Source of the DNA: Janthinobacterium sp. PAMC25594 | Lineage (GTDB): Bacteria; Pseudomonadota; Gammaproteobacteria; Burkholderiales; Burkholderiaceae_D | NCBI RefSeq assembly: GCF_019443505.1 | Contig: NZ_CP080377.1 | Span: 1,302,001 to 1,366,000 of the forward strand | Length of the DNA stretch: 64,000 nt | Direction: 5' to 3' | Shown: positions 9,801 through 16,321 of the stretch, one piece after another | Layout: every line of letters starts with the position of its first letter | How positions within the stretch are numbered: position 1 is the first letter of the stretch | The notes under the pieces: generated by a model | Databases searched by the model: none | What the model saw: the letters and a program-made list of their open reading frames with translations, nothing else | What the model was told of the DNA's origin: nothing | Made by a program: the position numbers and the translations under genes

Positions 9801-10639
9801 AGATGCGGAGCCGCTTCGATGCGCACGCTCTTGCCGCCATCGACGGCCAGGCGCACCAGGATGGCGGCATAGGCGTCGGCCAGCGCCGGCGCGGCGCCCA
9901 CACGCCTGGCCAGCTGCGCCTTGCCGCTGGCCGACAACAGCGTTGGCAATTGCTCCACCTGCGCGGCATGCGCGAGCATGTAAGCGTCGAGCGCGCCCGG
10001 CGCCAGCAGGCGCTGCAGGCTGTTATCGCGCACGTACTCGTTCAATTCGCGCCGCTCGAACACCAGTTGCAGCGCGCCTTCTTCCGCCTCGCCATCGGCA
10101 GCCAGCAGGCGCGCCAGCAGCGCCACGTCCCAGCCGCGCCGGTTGACCGTGGTCGCCTGCGCGCGGGTCTCGGAAAAACTGGCGAACAACGCATCGCCGA
10201 GCAGGTAGTCGAGCCACTGCGGCACTGGGGCGCCCGTGCGTTCCAGCGTATCGCCCCCGTCGGCGGCCTGCAGCAGCTTGCCCAGGCGCACCAGCAGCGC
10301 CGCGTCCAGCGTCGCCGCGTCGGATTGGGCGTAGAACTGGTGCCGGTGGCGCAGGCTTTCATTGGCCAGCGCGCCATCCTTGTTACCCAGGTTATGGGTA
10401 TAAAAATGCGAGTACAGGCGCCCGGGCTTGCCCAGCAAGGTGCCGCCGCGCGGCGCCGCCGCCTGCACATCGAGCAGCACGCCTTCCTCGCGCCCTTCGC
10501 AGACAAACTCGCAGGCGCGCTCCCACAGCGCAGGCGAGATCTGCGCCAGACCGCGCAAGCCCTTCTTCAACTGCGCATGCTCATCCAGGCCTGCCAGACC
10601 CACTACGCCCTGCGCCAGTTCCAGTATTTTTTTAAACAT
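6890..10639 (-). CDS. DUF4132 domain protein (YehI/MolR-like)
   Basis: A 1249-residue protein with Ala- and Leu-rich helical repeats, resembling HEAT repeats, over much of its length, and a C-terminal DUF4132 region from roughly residue 950, as in E. coli YehI and MolR. The function of the domain is unknown. The ATG at 10639 is preceded by AGGAAAGA. It is the first gene of the five-gene operon; the next gene begins at or just beyond its stop codon. About 170 bases upstream, between this start and the mmsB terminator, must hold the operon promoter, but I could not identify convincing -35 and -10 boxes. No signal peptide or membrane segment is apparent. Confidence 0.88.
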   Translation of the reverse strand: MFKKILELAQGVVGLAGLDEHAQLKKGLRGLAQISPALWERACEFVCEGREEGVLLDVQAAAPRGGTLLGKPGRLYSHFYTHNLGNKDGALANESLRHRHQFYAQSDAATLDAALLVRLGKLLQAADGGDTLERTGAPVPQWLDYLLGDALFASFSETRAQATTVNRRGWDVALLARLLAADGEAEEGALQLVFERRELNEYVRDNSLQRLLAPGALDAYMLAHAAQVEQLPTLLSASGKAQLARRVGAAPALADAYAAILVRLAVDGGKSVRIEAAPHLAAIPVERRAVLLQQCLLTGKTEERVQAAELLGRSLGPQQAALLEQALAQETSKPVQAAIRNALSWLGAASDAGAAELPVPPLPPAPPATRLGDAALQLLQANHAALLEKSRAEARREREDNQHAKHKYEWHQERLKRFEAIKPAYMEAAIRVFNGEASKGEAQLLKNNMMREPVQFQGKLAALPDFGVAHMARWLMTSQRNSLHFWHDDFFQQWLARQDLSTFDLRLLARAMREAGDEHDSVAMACMGSNWWGAKPQQVLAADMVWPLFAERPELIEQGLGLRAVERRQGVAPELGPTLEVLATFPVLPAQWLPRVMEIALGEGKQHRASAQQVLASLPDIGKRVAEALGSGKQDMRIGAARWLGDLDYRAAVPALYQALDKETRETVIAALMTALEKLGEDLSSRLSPEILLAAARKGLKGKAPVGLAWFVFEALPACRWQDGTPVDADIIRWWVVLACKLKEPGGNALLLRYLGLLDEAGRAALGETVLRLFITEDLRGPSLEVATAEAQARAPQTYQSYQDQARRYPEYYGAQGKMSEEQVFDQIRRNKMAEYLGSAIGEKGILALAAHTPGHVAISLLQAYMRDHYPRRAQIEAMLDGLADGYDPAVIQLLLGIARRYRTASVQEKARLLVERIAQGKGWSQDQLGDRTIPTGGFDDSGRLDLSYGERVFHVTLDGAMKPRLHNPDGKEIKALPEPRQDEAPELAKEAKQQLSVCKKELKQVITMQTARLYEAMCAGRVWPAQEWRDYLLGHPIAGRLVQALLWIREDDAGRTLLRPSDDGSLLDADDEEVALPEGSRLRLAHASLLDAPQIAAWQRHFKDYKVKPLFEQLAHQLPDAALMAGRHIADREGWVGDTFGLRGAFGKHGYQRGQAEDGGVFTEYHKDFVSAGLRAVIEFSGSSLPEELMAAALKTLQFYPLPRSWRDEAVPLADVPSVLLAETYADYLAVSKACGGYDAQWESKMPW

Positions 10640-10807
10640 CGGGTGATCCGTCTTTCCTGTTCATCAAGGCCCTTGCCGGGCGTGTTTTCTTTTCGCAATC
10701 GGCGTCCGTATCGGCGGCATGCATCGTGCATCGAACTTGTATCCAATCAAGTTGCTGATTGTATATTCTTACCCTCCTGACAGCATGCACGTTTGCATGA
10801 CGATCAA

Positions 10808-10836
10808 CAAAAAAAAAGCGCTCCCGCAGGAGCGCC
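10808..10836 (-). terminator. Rho-independent terminator after mmsB
   Basis: On the minus strand an 8-base stem, GCGCTCC(T/C) type, closes a short loop at 10818-10835 and is followed by a run of nine T residues (10809-10817). It lies just beyond the mmsB stop and separates the mms operon from the DUF4132 operon. Confidence 0.85.
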
Positions 10837-10854
10837 ATCGCCACGACCGCTGCC

Positions 10855-11748
10855 TTATGCCGGCGTATCCTGCAGCCGGTAGATGCTGGAGAAATCGAGC
10901 CCGCCCGATCCTGCCTTGCTGTGCATGTCATACAGCGTGCGCGCCAGGGCGCCCAGCGGCACGCTGGCGCCCGACGCCTCGGCGCTTTCCATGGCCAGTC
11001 CCAGGTCTTTGAGCATCAGGTCGACGCCGAAGCCGCCCGTGTAGCCGCGCGACGCGGGCACGTTCTCGGCCACGCCCGGGCACGGGTTGTACACCTCCAG
11101 GGTCCAGTTGCGGCCCGAGCTTTGCGCCATCACGTCCGACACCACTTTTGGATCGAGGCCATTGGCCACGCCCAGGCGTATCGCTTCGCTGGTGCCGATC
11201 ATCAAAATCCCCAGCAGCATGTTGTTGCAGATCTTGACCGTCTGGCCGCAACCCGCGCCGCCCGCGTGGAAAATCGCCTTGCCCATGACGTCCAGGTAGG
11301 GCCGCGCCGCCGCCAGCGCCGCTTCTTCGCCGCCCACCATGAAGGTCAAGGTGCCGTTGGTGGCGCCCGCCGTGCCGCCCGACACGGGCGCATCCAGCAT
11401 GGGCATGCCCTTTTCCTCGGCCGCGCGGCCCACCTGGCGCGCCGCCTCGGTGGAAATCGTCGAACAGTCGATCAGCAGGGTGCCGGGCCGCGCCTGCGCC
11501 AGGATGCCAGCCTCACCGAGGTAGGCGCCCAGCACGTGGCGGCTGGCCGGCAGCATGGTGATGACGATGTCGGCCGCGCCTATCGCCGCGCCCTGGTCGT
11601 CGGAGACCAGGCCGCCGCCGTCGGCAAACTGCCGCACGCTGGCCGGCAGCAAGTCAAAACCCGTCACCGCATGGCCGGCCCGCACGAGGTTTTGCGCCAT
11701 GGGCAAGCCCATGTTGCCCAGGCCGATGAAAACGATATTGGTGCTCAT
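10855..11748 (-). CDS. mmsB: 3-hydroxyisobutyrate dehydrogenase
   Basis: A 297-residue NAD-dependent dehydrogenase that oxidises 3-hydroxyisobutyrate to methylmalonate semialdehyde in valine degradation. The N-terminal Rossmann motif FIGLGNMG is at residues 7-14. The substrate-binding segment DAPVSGGTAGA lies near residue 120, and the catalytic-Lys region GCGQTVKICNN follows near 170, both typical of the beta-hydroxyacid dehydrogenase family. The ATG at 11748 has a strong AAGGAGG six bases upstream. It follows mmsA by ten bases, so the two form an operon, and a terminator lies downstream at 10808-10836. The protein length is normal for the family. Confidence 0.95.
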   Translation of the reverse strand: MSTNIVFIGLGNMGLPMAQNLVRAGHAVTGFDLLPASVRQFADGGGLVSDDQGAAIGAADIVITMLPASRHVLGAYLGEAGILAQARPGTLLIDCSTISTEAARQVGRAAEEKGMPMLDAPVSGGTAGATNGTLTFMVGGEEAALAAARPYLDVMGKAIFHAGGAGCGQTVKICNNMLLGILMIGTSEAIRLGVANGLDPKVVSDVMAQSSGRNWTLEVYNPCPGVAENVPASRGYTGGFGVDLMLKDLGLAMESAEASGASVPLGALARTLYDMHSKAGSGGLDFSSIYRLQDTPA

Positions 11749-11758
11749 CGCCGCCTCC

Positions 11759-13273
11759 TTATTTCATCGAGATGGTGGTATTGACGCCGCTGCCGCCGTC
11801 GTCCGGGGCAAACCAGCGCGCCGTGACGGTCTTGGTCTGCGTCCAGAAGTACAAGGCCTGCTTGCCGTTCGGGCCCAGATCTCCCAGTTTCGAGGCGCGC
11901 GAACCGGTAAAACTGAAATAGGCGACGGGCACGGGAATGGCCACGTTGATGCCCACCTGCCCCACGTCGATCTCGTTCTGGAACTTGCGCCCCGCCCAGC
12001 CGGACGAGGTGAAGATCGAGGTGCCGTTGCCGTTCGGGTTGGCGTTGATGAAAGCGATGGCCTGGTCCAGCGTATCCGTCTCGACCACGCACATGGCGGG
12101 GCCGAAGATTTCCTGCGTATAGACGGAGTTCGACGCCGCTACCTGCGAGAAAATCGTCGGCCCCATGAAGTTGCCGCCCTCGTAGCCGGCCACCTTGAGG
12201 CCACGGCCGTCGAGCAGCAGCTGCGCGCCCTCGTCCACGCCCGCCTGGATCAGCTTTTCCGCCCGCTGCATGGCGGCCCTGGAGACCATCGGACCCAGGT
12301 CGGCCGTGCGGTCGCTACCCGGCCCCACTTTCAGCGCTTGCGAGCGGGCGACGATTTCCGGCAGCCAGGAACGCGCCTCGCCCACCAGCACGACGACGGA
12401 ATTGGCCATGCAGCGCTGACCGGCCGCACCGAACGCGGCGCCGATCAGGTTATTGATCGCCTGCTCCTTGTTGGCGTCGGCCAGCACCACGCAATGGTTT
12501 TTCGCGCCCATCATCGATTGCGCGCGCTTGCCCGATTCGCTGGCGCGGCGGTACACATGCGTGCCCACATGGGTGGAGCCGATAAAGGAGACGGCCTTGA
12601 TGTCGGGATGGTCGCACAGCATGTTGACGACGTCGGCGCCGCCATGCACGACATTCAATACGCCGGCCGGCAAGCCCGCCTGGTACATCAGTTCGACCAG
12701 GTACATGCTCGATGACGGGTCCTGCTCCGACGGTTTCAATACAAACGTATTGCCGCAGGCGATAGCAATCGGGAACATGAAGCACGGCAGCATGACGGGA
12801 AAATTGAAGGCCGTGATGCCGGCACCCACGCCCAGCGGCTGATAGATATTGTAGACATCGACGCCCGTGGCCGCGTTTTCCGCGATCTCGCCCAGCTGCA
12901 GGGTGGCGATCGAGCACGCGTGCTCCACCACTTCCAGGCCGCGCATGACTTCCCCTTCCGCGTCGGGCAGCGTCTTGCCGTGTTCGCGCGTGATCAGTTC
13001 GGCCAAAGCACCAATGTTTTCGCGGATCAGGTGCTGGTACTTGAGCATGATGCGCATGCGCGCCGCCAGCGGGGTATTCCGCCAGGTTTTAAAGGCTTCC
13101 TTGGCCGTGGCGACGGCCAGCTTGACTTCGTCCGGCGTGGAAAACGGCACCCTGGCGACGATTTCCTGCGTGGCCGGGTTGACGACGTCGCGCCACTCGG
13201 TGCTGGTCGAGGCGTGATGTTTGCCGGCTATGTGCAGGGGGATGGAAGGGATTTGGGTGAGGGCTTGGTTCAT
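11759..13273 (-). CDS. mmsA: Methylmalonate-semialdehyde dehydrogenase (CoA-acylating)
   Basis: A 504-residue aldehyde dehydrogenase that converts methylmalonate semialdehyde, CoA and NAD to propionyl-CoA and CO2. The catalytic cysteine is in the family motif GAAGQRCMANS, where the following residues distinguish MMSDH from other aldehyde dehydrogenases. The segment PLGVGAGITAFNFPVM near residue 150 forms part of the nucleotide site. The start at 13273 has a GGAG eight bases upstream. It precedes mmsB and makes the product that MmsB's reaction feeds into it. Together with the nearby substrate-binding protein it points to branched-chain amino-acid use. Confidence 0.95.
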   Translation of the reverse strand: MNQALTQIPSIPLHIAGKHHASTSTEWRDVVNPATQEIVARVPFSTPDEVKLAVATAKEAFKTWRNTPLAARMRIMLKYQHLIRENIGALAELITREHGKTLPDAEGEVMRGLEVVEHACSIATLQLGEIAENAATGVDVYNIYQPLGVGAGITAFNFPVMLPCFMFPIAIACGNTFVLKPSEQDPSSSMYLVELMYQAGLPAGVLNVVHGGADVVNMLCDHPDIKAVSFIGSTHVGTHVYRRASESGKRAQSMMGAKNHCVVLADANKEQAINNLIGAAFGAAGQRCMANSVVVLVGEARSWLPEIVARSQALKVGPGSDRTADLGPMVSRAAMQRAEKLIQAGVDEGAQLLLDGRGLKVAGYEGGNFMGPTIFSQVAASNSVYTQEIFGPAMCVVETDTLDQAIAFINANPNGNGTSIFTSSGWAGRKFQNEIDVGQVGINVAIPVPVAYFSFTGSRASKLGDLGPNGKQALYFWTQTKTVTARWFAPDDGGSGVNTTISMK

Positions 13274-13308
13274 GGTTGAGGCTCCGGGTGTGCGATGTTC
13301 ATAGGACT

Positions 13309-13375
13309 CGACGGAGCAGCGGAGTACTGGGGTCAGACCCGGCGGGTCTGACCCCGGCTTTCTGCTGTTCCGTCG
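13309..13375. repeat. Long interrupted palindrome with GGGGTCAGACCC arms
   Basis: A perfect 12-base inverted repeat (13329-13340 and 13344-13355, loop GGC) is nested in an imperfect outer repeat of 15 bases (13309-13323 and 13361-13375, two mismatches). It sits between the start of mmsA and the end of the binding-protein gene. I recall similar GGGGTCAGACCC palindromes as dispersed elements in Oxalobacteraceae genomes. It may also terminate transcription of the binding-protein gene, although no T-run follows. Confidence 0.75.
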
Positions 13376-13386
13376 ATAGACTAAAA

Positions 13387-14604
13387 TTATTTTTTAACGA
13401 GATTGCACGCCGCCCCATCCATCGGCTTGAACGCCTGGTCGGCGGGGATGGTGGACAGCACTTTCAGGTAGTCCCACGCGCCTTTCGATTCGGCCGGGGT
13501 TTTGACCTGCACCAGGTACATGTCGTGGATCACGCGGCCGTCGGGGCGGATCGAAGCGTTGTTCATGACGGCATCCTTGATGGGCAGCTCGCGCATCTTC
13601 TGGGCGACGATCTTCGAGTCATCGCTCTTCGCCGCCGCCACCGATTTCAGGTAGTGGTAGACGCTCGAATACACGCCCGCCTGCACCATGGTCGGTTTGG
13701 CGCCCTTGTTGAGCGCCTCGAAGCGCTTGGCAAACGCGCGGCTGCGGTCATCGTAATCCCAGTAAAAACCGTCCGCGTAGACCAGGCCCTGGGCCGTTTC
13801 CAGGCCCAGCGCATGCACGTCGGACAGGAACACCAGCAAGGCGGCCAGGCGCTGGTCCGTGCCGCTGCCGATACGGAATTCGCGCGCCTGCTTGATGGCC
13901 GAGACCACGTCGGCGCCACCGTTGGCCAGGCCGATCACCTGCGCCTTCGAGCCTTGCGCCTGCACCAGGAAGGACGAGAAATCGGACGCGTTCAGAGGAT
14001 GGCGCACGGCGCCCAGCACCGTGCCGCCATTGCGCTTGACGACTTCGCTGGCATCTTTTTCCAGCGAATGGCCGAACGCGTAATCGACGGTGACGAAATA
14101 CCACGATTTCTGCCCCAGTTTCGTCAGCGCCGCCGCCGTGCCGGCCGCCTGCGAATACGTGTCGAACATCCAGTGGAAGCCGTTCGGCGAGCAGTCTTCA
14201 TTGGTCAGGCGCGTGGTGGCCGGGCCGCTGAACATGGCGATGCCGCCCTTCTCTTTCATCAGCTTTTGCACGGACAGGGCCACCGAGGAATTGGTCAGGT
14301 CGGCGATGGCGTCGACCTTGTCGCGGTCTATCCACTCGCGCGCCTTGGAGGCGGCGATGTCGGCCTTGTTCAAGTGGTCGGCCGACAGGATTTCGATCTT
14401 CATGCCCTTGCATTCGGCTTTCAGACAATCCTCGACGGCCATCTGGCTGGCGACGACGGAGCCGCGCCCGCCCATGGCCGAATACGGGCCGGACATGTCG
14501 GTGAGGATGCCGATCTTGACGACGCCATCGGAAATCTGCGCGTGCGCGCCGCCAAAGGAAAGGGTGAGCGCCAGCGCGCCCATGGCCAGAACGGTTTTTT
14601 TCAT
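13387..14604 (-). CDS. Branched-chain amino acid-type ABC transporter substrate-binding protein
   Basis: A 405-residue periplasmic binding protein of the leucine/isoleucine/valine (type I) family. A signal peptide is visible at residues 1-22, ending AHA before QISDG. The mature start KIGILTDMSGPYS is the family hallmark. The ATG at 14604 is preceded by GGAG; a much longer upstream frame overlapping the divergent LysR gene is not credible. No permease or ATPase genes are adjacent, so this is an orphan binding protein. Its ligand may be a branched-chain or aromatic organic acid. It is divergent from a LysR gene that probably controls it. Confidence 0.9.
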   Translation of the reverse strand: MKKTVLAMGALALTLSFGGAHAQISDGVVKIGILTDMSGPYSAMGGRGSVVASQMAVEDCLKAECKGMKIEILSADHLNKADIAASKAREWIDRDKVDAIADLTNSSVALSVQKLMKEKGGIAMFSGPATTRLTNEDCSPNGFHWMFDTYSQAAGTAAALTKLGQKSWYFVTVDYAFGHSLEKDASEVVKRNGGTVLGAVRHPLNASDFSSFLVQAQGSKAQVIGLANGGADVVSAIKQAREFRIGSGTDQRLAALLVFLSDVHALGLETAQGLVYADGFYWDYDDRSRAFAKRFEALNKGAKPTMVQAGVYSSVYHYLKSVAAAKSDDSKIVAQKMRELPIKDAVMNNASIRPDGRVIHDMYLVQVKTPAESKGAWDYLKVLSTIPADQAFKPMDGAACNLVKK

Positions 14605-14725
14605 GCGTGTCTCCAGGTGGATGGGTTTTCTTATATGTTTAGATGCATTCTGCATGTGTAAAAATATGCGCTCAAGTGAAATTAATGCATAATTCCTTTG
14701 CAAAAATGCACAGAGAGGGATTGCC
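14605..14725. promoter_or_regulatory. Divergent LysR control region
   Basis: The 121 bases between the binding-protein and LysR genes contain an interrupted palindrome ATGCA-TTC-TGCAT at 14643-14655 and further ATGCA copies at 14685-14690 and 14706-14710. The spaced repeats in a divergent LysR promoter fit a regulator site, but binding is inferred only. Confidence 0.4.
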
Positions 14726-15643
14726 ATGCTCGATTGGGACAATGTACGGGTCTTCCTGGAACTGACGCGCAGCGCGGGACTCGTCGATGCGGCGAAAAAG
14801 CTGGGCATCGACCATTCCACCGTGTCGCGGCGCATGCGCAAGTTCGAGGAACAGGTGGGCACGCAGCTGTTCGACCGCAATTACGTGGGCTACCAGCTGA
14901 CGCCCGAGGGCCACCGCCTGATGGAATACGCGGAAACGATGGAAAGCACGGTGTTTGCCGCCACCGAGGAGCTGGGCGAACACAACCGCCTGCTGTCGGG
15001 CCAGGTGCGCCTGGGCGCCACCGAGGGCTTCGGTGCCATCGTGCTGGCACCCCACCTGGCGCAGTTTTGCGGCCGCTATCCGCACATCAGCGTGGACCTG
15101 ATCGCCGTGCCCCGTTTCGTCAGCCTGTCCAAGCGTGAGGCGGACGTGGCCATTTCCATCGAGCGGCCCCTGTCCGGCCCGTACGTGGTGACGAAATTGT
15201 CCGACTACCGCCTGAAACTGTACGCCACGCCAGCCTACCTGGCGCGCCACGCGCCGATCACCAGCGTGGCGCAACTGGCGCGGCACCCGATCATCGGCTA
15301 CGTGGACGACCTGGTCTTCAGTTCGGAGCTGCGCTACATGGACAACGTGGCGCCCGATTCCCTGCGCGCATTCCGCAGCACCAGCGTGATCGCCCAGTAC
15401 CACGCGGCGCGCGCGGGCCAGGCGCTGGCGATTTTGCCCTGCTTCGTGGCGCAGCAGTCGAACGAGCTGGTGCCCGTGCTCGACGGCGAGATCGACCTGC
15501 TGCGCGCCTTCTGGATGATTTCGCCCAGCGAGCGGCGCAACATCGCCCGCGTCAGCGCCCTGTGGAATTACCTGCGTGCCGCCATCGACCTCAATCACGC
15601 CTACCTGATGGGCGAAACGGCCGTGCCCAGCTGGCCAAGCTGA
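14726..15643 (+). CDS. LysR family transcriptional regulator
   Basis: A 305-residue LysR-type regulator. The N-terminal winged helix-turn-helix covers residues 1-60 (MLDWDNVRVFLELTRSAG and the recognition segment DHSTVSRRMRKFE). The C-terminal effector domain starts near residue 90. The ATG at 14726 has a GAGAGGGA ribosome site. It is divergent from the substrate-binding protein gene, so autoregulation and control of that gene are likely. The variant HTH, with His-Ser-Thr-Val-Ser in place of the more common pattern, is typical of a LysR subgroup in which the first residues are LDWD. The effector is unknown. Confidence 0.9.
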   Translation: MLDWDNVRVFLELTRSAGLVDAAKKLGIDHSTVSRRMRKFEEQVGTQLFDRNYVGYQLTPEGHRLMEYAETMESTVFAATEELGEHNRLLSGQVRLGATEGFGAIVLAPHLAQFCGRYPHISVDLIAVPRFVSLSKREADVAISIERPLSGPYVVTKLSDYRLKLYATPAYLARHAPITSVAQLARHPIIGYVDDLVFSSELRYMDNVAPDSLRAFRSTSVIAQYHAARAGQALAILPCFVAQQSNELVPVLDGEIDLLRAFWMISPSERRNIARVSALWNYLRAAIDLNHAYLMGETAVPSWPS

Positions 15644-15684
15644 GCGCGCTACACTGTCGCCACATATGAATAAGGGAGAACGCC

Positions 15685-16215
15685 ATGCTGATGGATGCGA
15701 ACCAGGCTGCACTGGTCATTGTCGACCTGCAAGGCCGTTTGATGCCGGCCATCCACGACGCCGGCCTGGTGCTGGCGCAAAACCTGCGCCTGGCGAAGAT
15801 CGCCCGCCTGCTCGACGTGCCCGTGCTGGGCACGGAACAGAACCGCCAGGGACTGGGGCCGAACGTGGAGGAAATCGCAGCGCTGTGCGAACGGACCTTG
15901 CACAAGACGCATTTCGGCGCCTGCTTTGATGGCTTGCAGGACATGCTGCCCGCCGGGCGCAAACAGATCGTCGTCACGGGTTGCGAAGCCCATGTGTGCA
16001 TGCTGCAGACGGCCATCGGCCTGCTGCAGCTGGGGTATGAAGTCATCATCGCCATCGATGCCGTCGGCTCGCGCCAGGCCACCAGCCGCGACGCGGCGCT
16101 GGCCCGTCTGGACAAGCTGGGCGCCCATCTGGTGACGGTGGAAATGCTGGCCTTCGAGTGGTTGCGTGACTGCAAGCACCCACGCTTCCGCGAGGTATTG
16201 GCGCTGATCAAATAG
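15685..16215 (+). CDS. Isochorismatase family cysteine hydrolase
   Basis: A 176-residue alpha/beta hydrolase of the isochorismatase/nicotinamidase superfamily. The catalytic triad is visible as Asp in VIVDLQ (about residue 15), Lys in LHKTHF (about 73) and Cys in TGCEAHVCM (about 105). The size fits the small YcaC/ribonuclease-like group whose substrate is often unknown. The start at 15685 has GGGAGA six bases upstream. It follows the LysR gene by 41 bases on the same strand and may be cotranscribed with it. It is cytoplasmic by sequence. The substrate cannot be read from the sequence. Confidence 0.85.
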   Translation: MLMDANQAALVIVDLQGRLMPAIHDAGLVLAQNLRLAKIARLLDVPVLGTEQNRQGLGPNVEEIAALCERTLHKTHFGACFDGLQDMLPAGRKQIVVTGCEAHVCMLQTAIGLLQLGYEVIIAIDAVGSRQATSRDAALARLDKLGAHLVTVEMLAFEWLRDCKHPRFREVLALIK

Positions 16216-16321
16216 CCACTCCTTTACGCAGGATCAAGCCCGAAGACTGTTCATTTGCTAACTTGGTAACAGCGCCGCCATTCTGAGCGGTACAACTGTC
16301 CAACTGAGCTGGAGAACCATC

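Noticed and set aside
8033..10780. Forward open frame of 915 codons opposite the DUF4132 gene
   Set aside because: High-GC third positions on the minus strand create long open antisense frames. The forward translation is rich in Arg, Gln and Ala with no recognisable domain, whereas the minus strand encodes a known family.
10632..10931. Minus-strand frame of 99 codons upstream of DUF4132
   Set aside because: It crosses the mmsB terminator and the probable operon promoter and lacks any motif.
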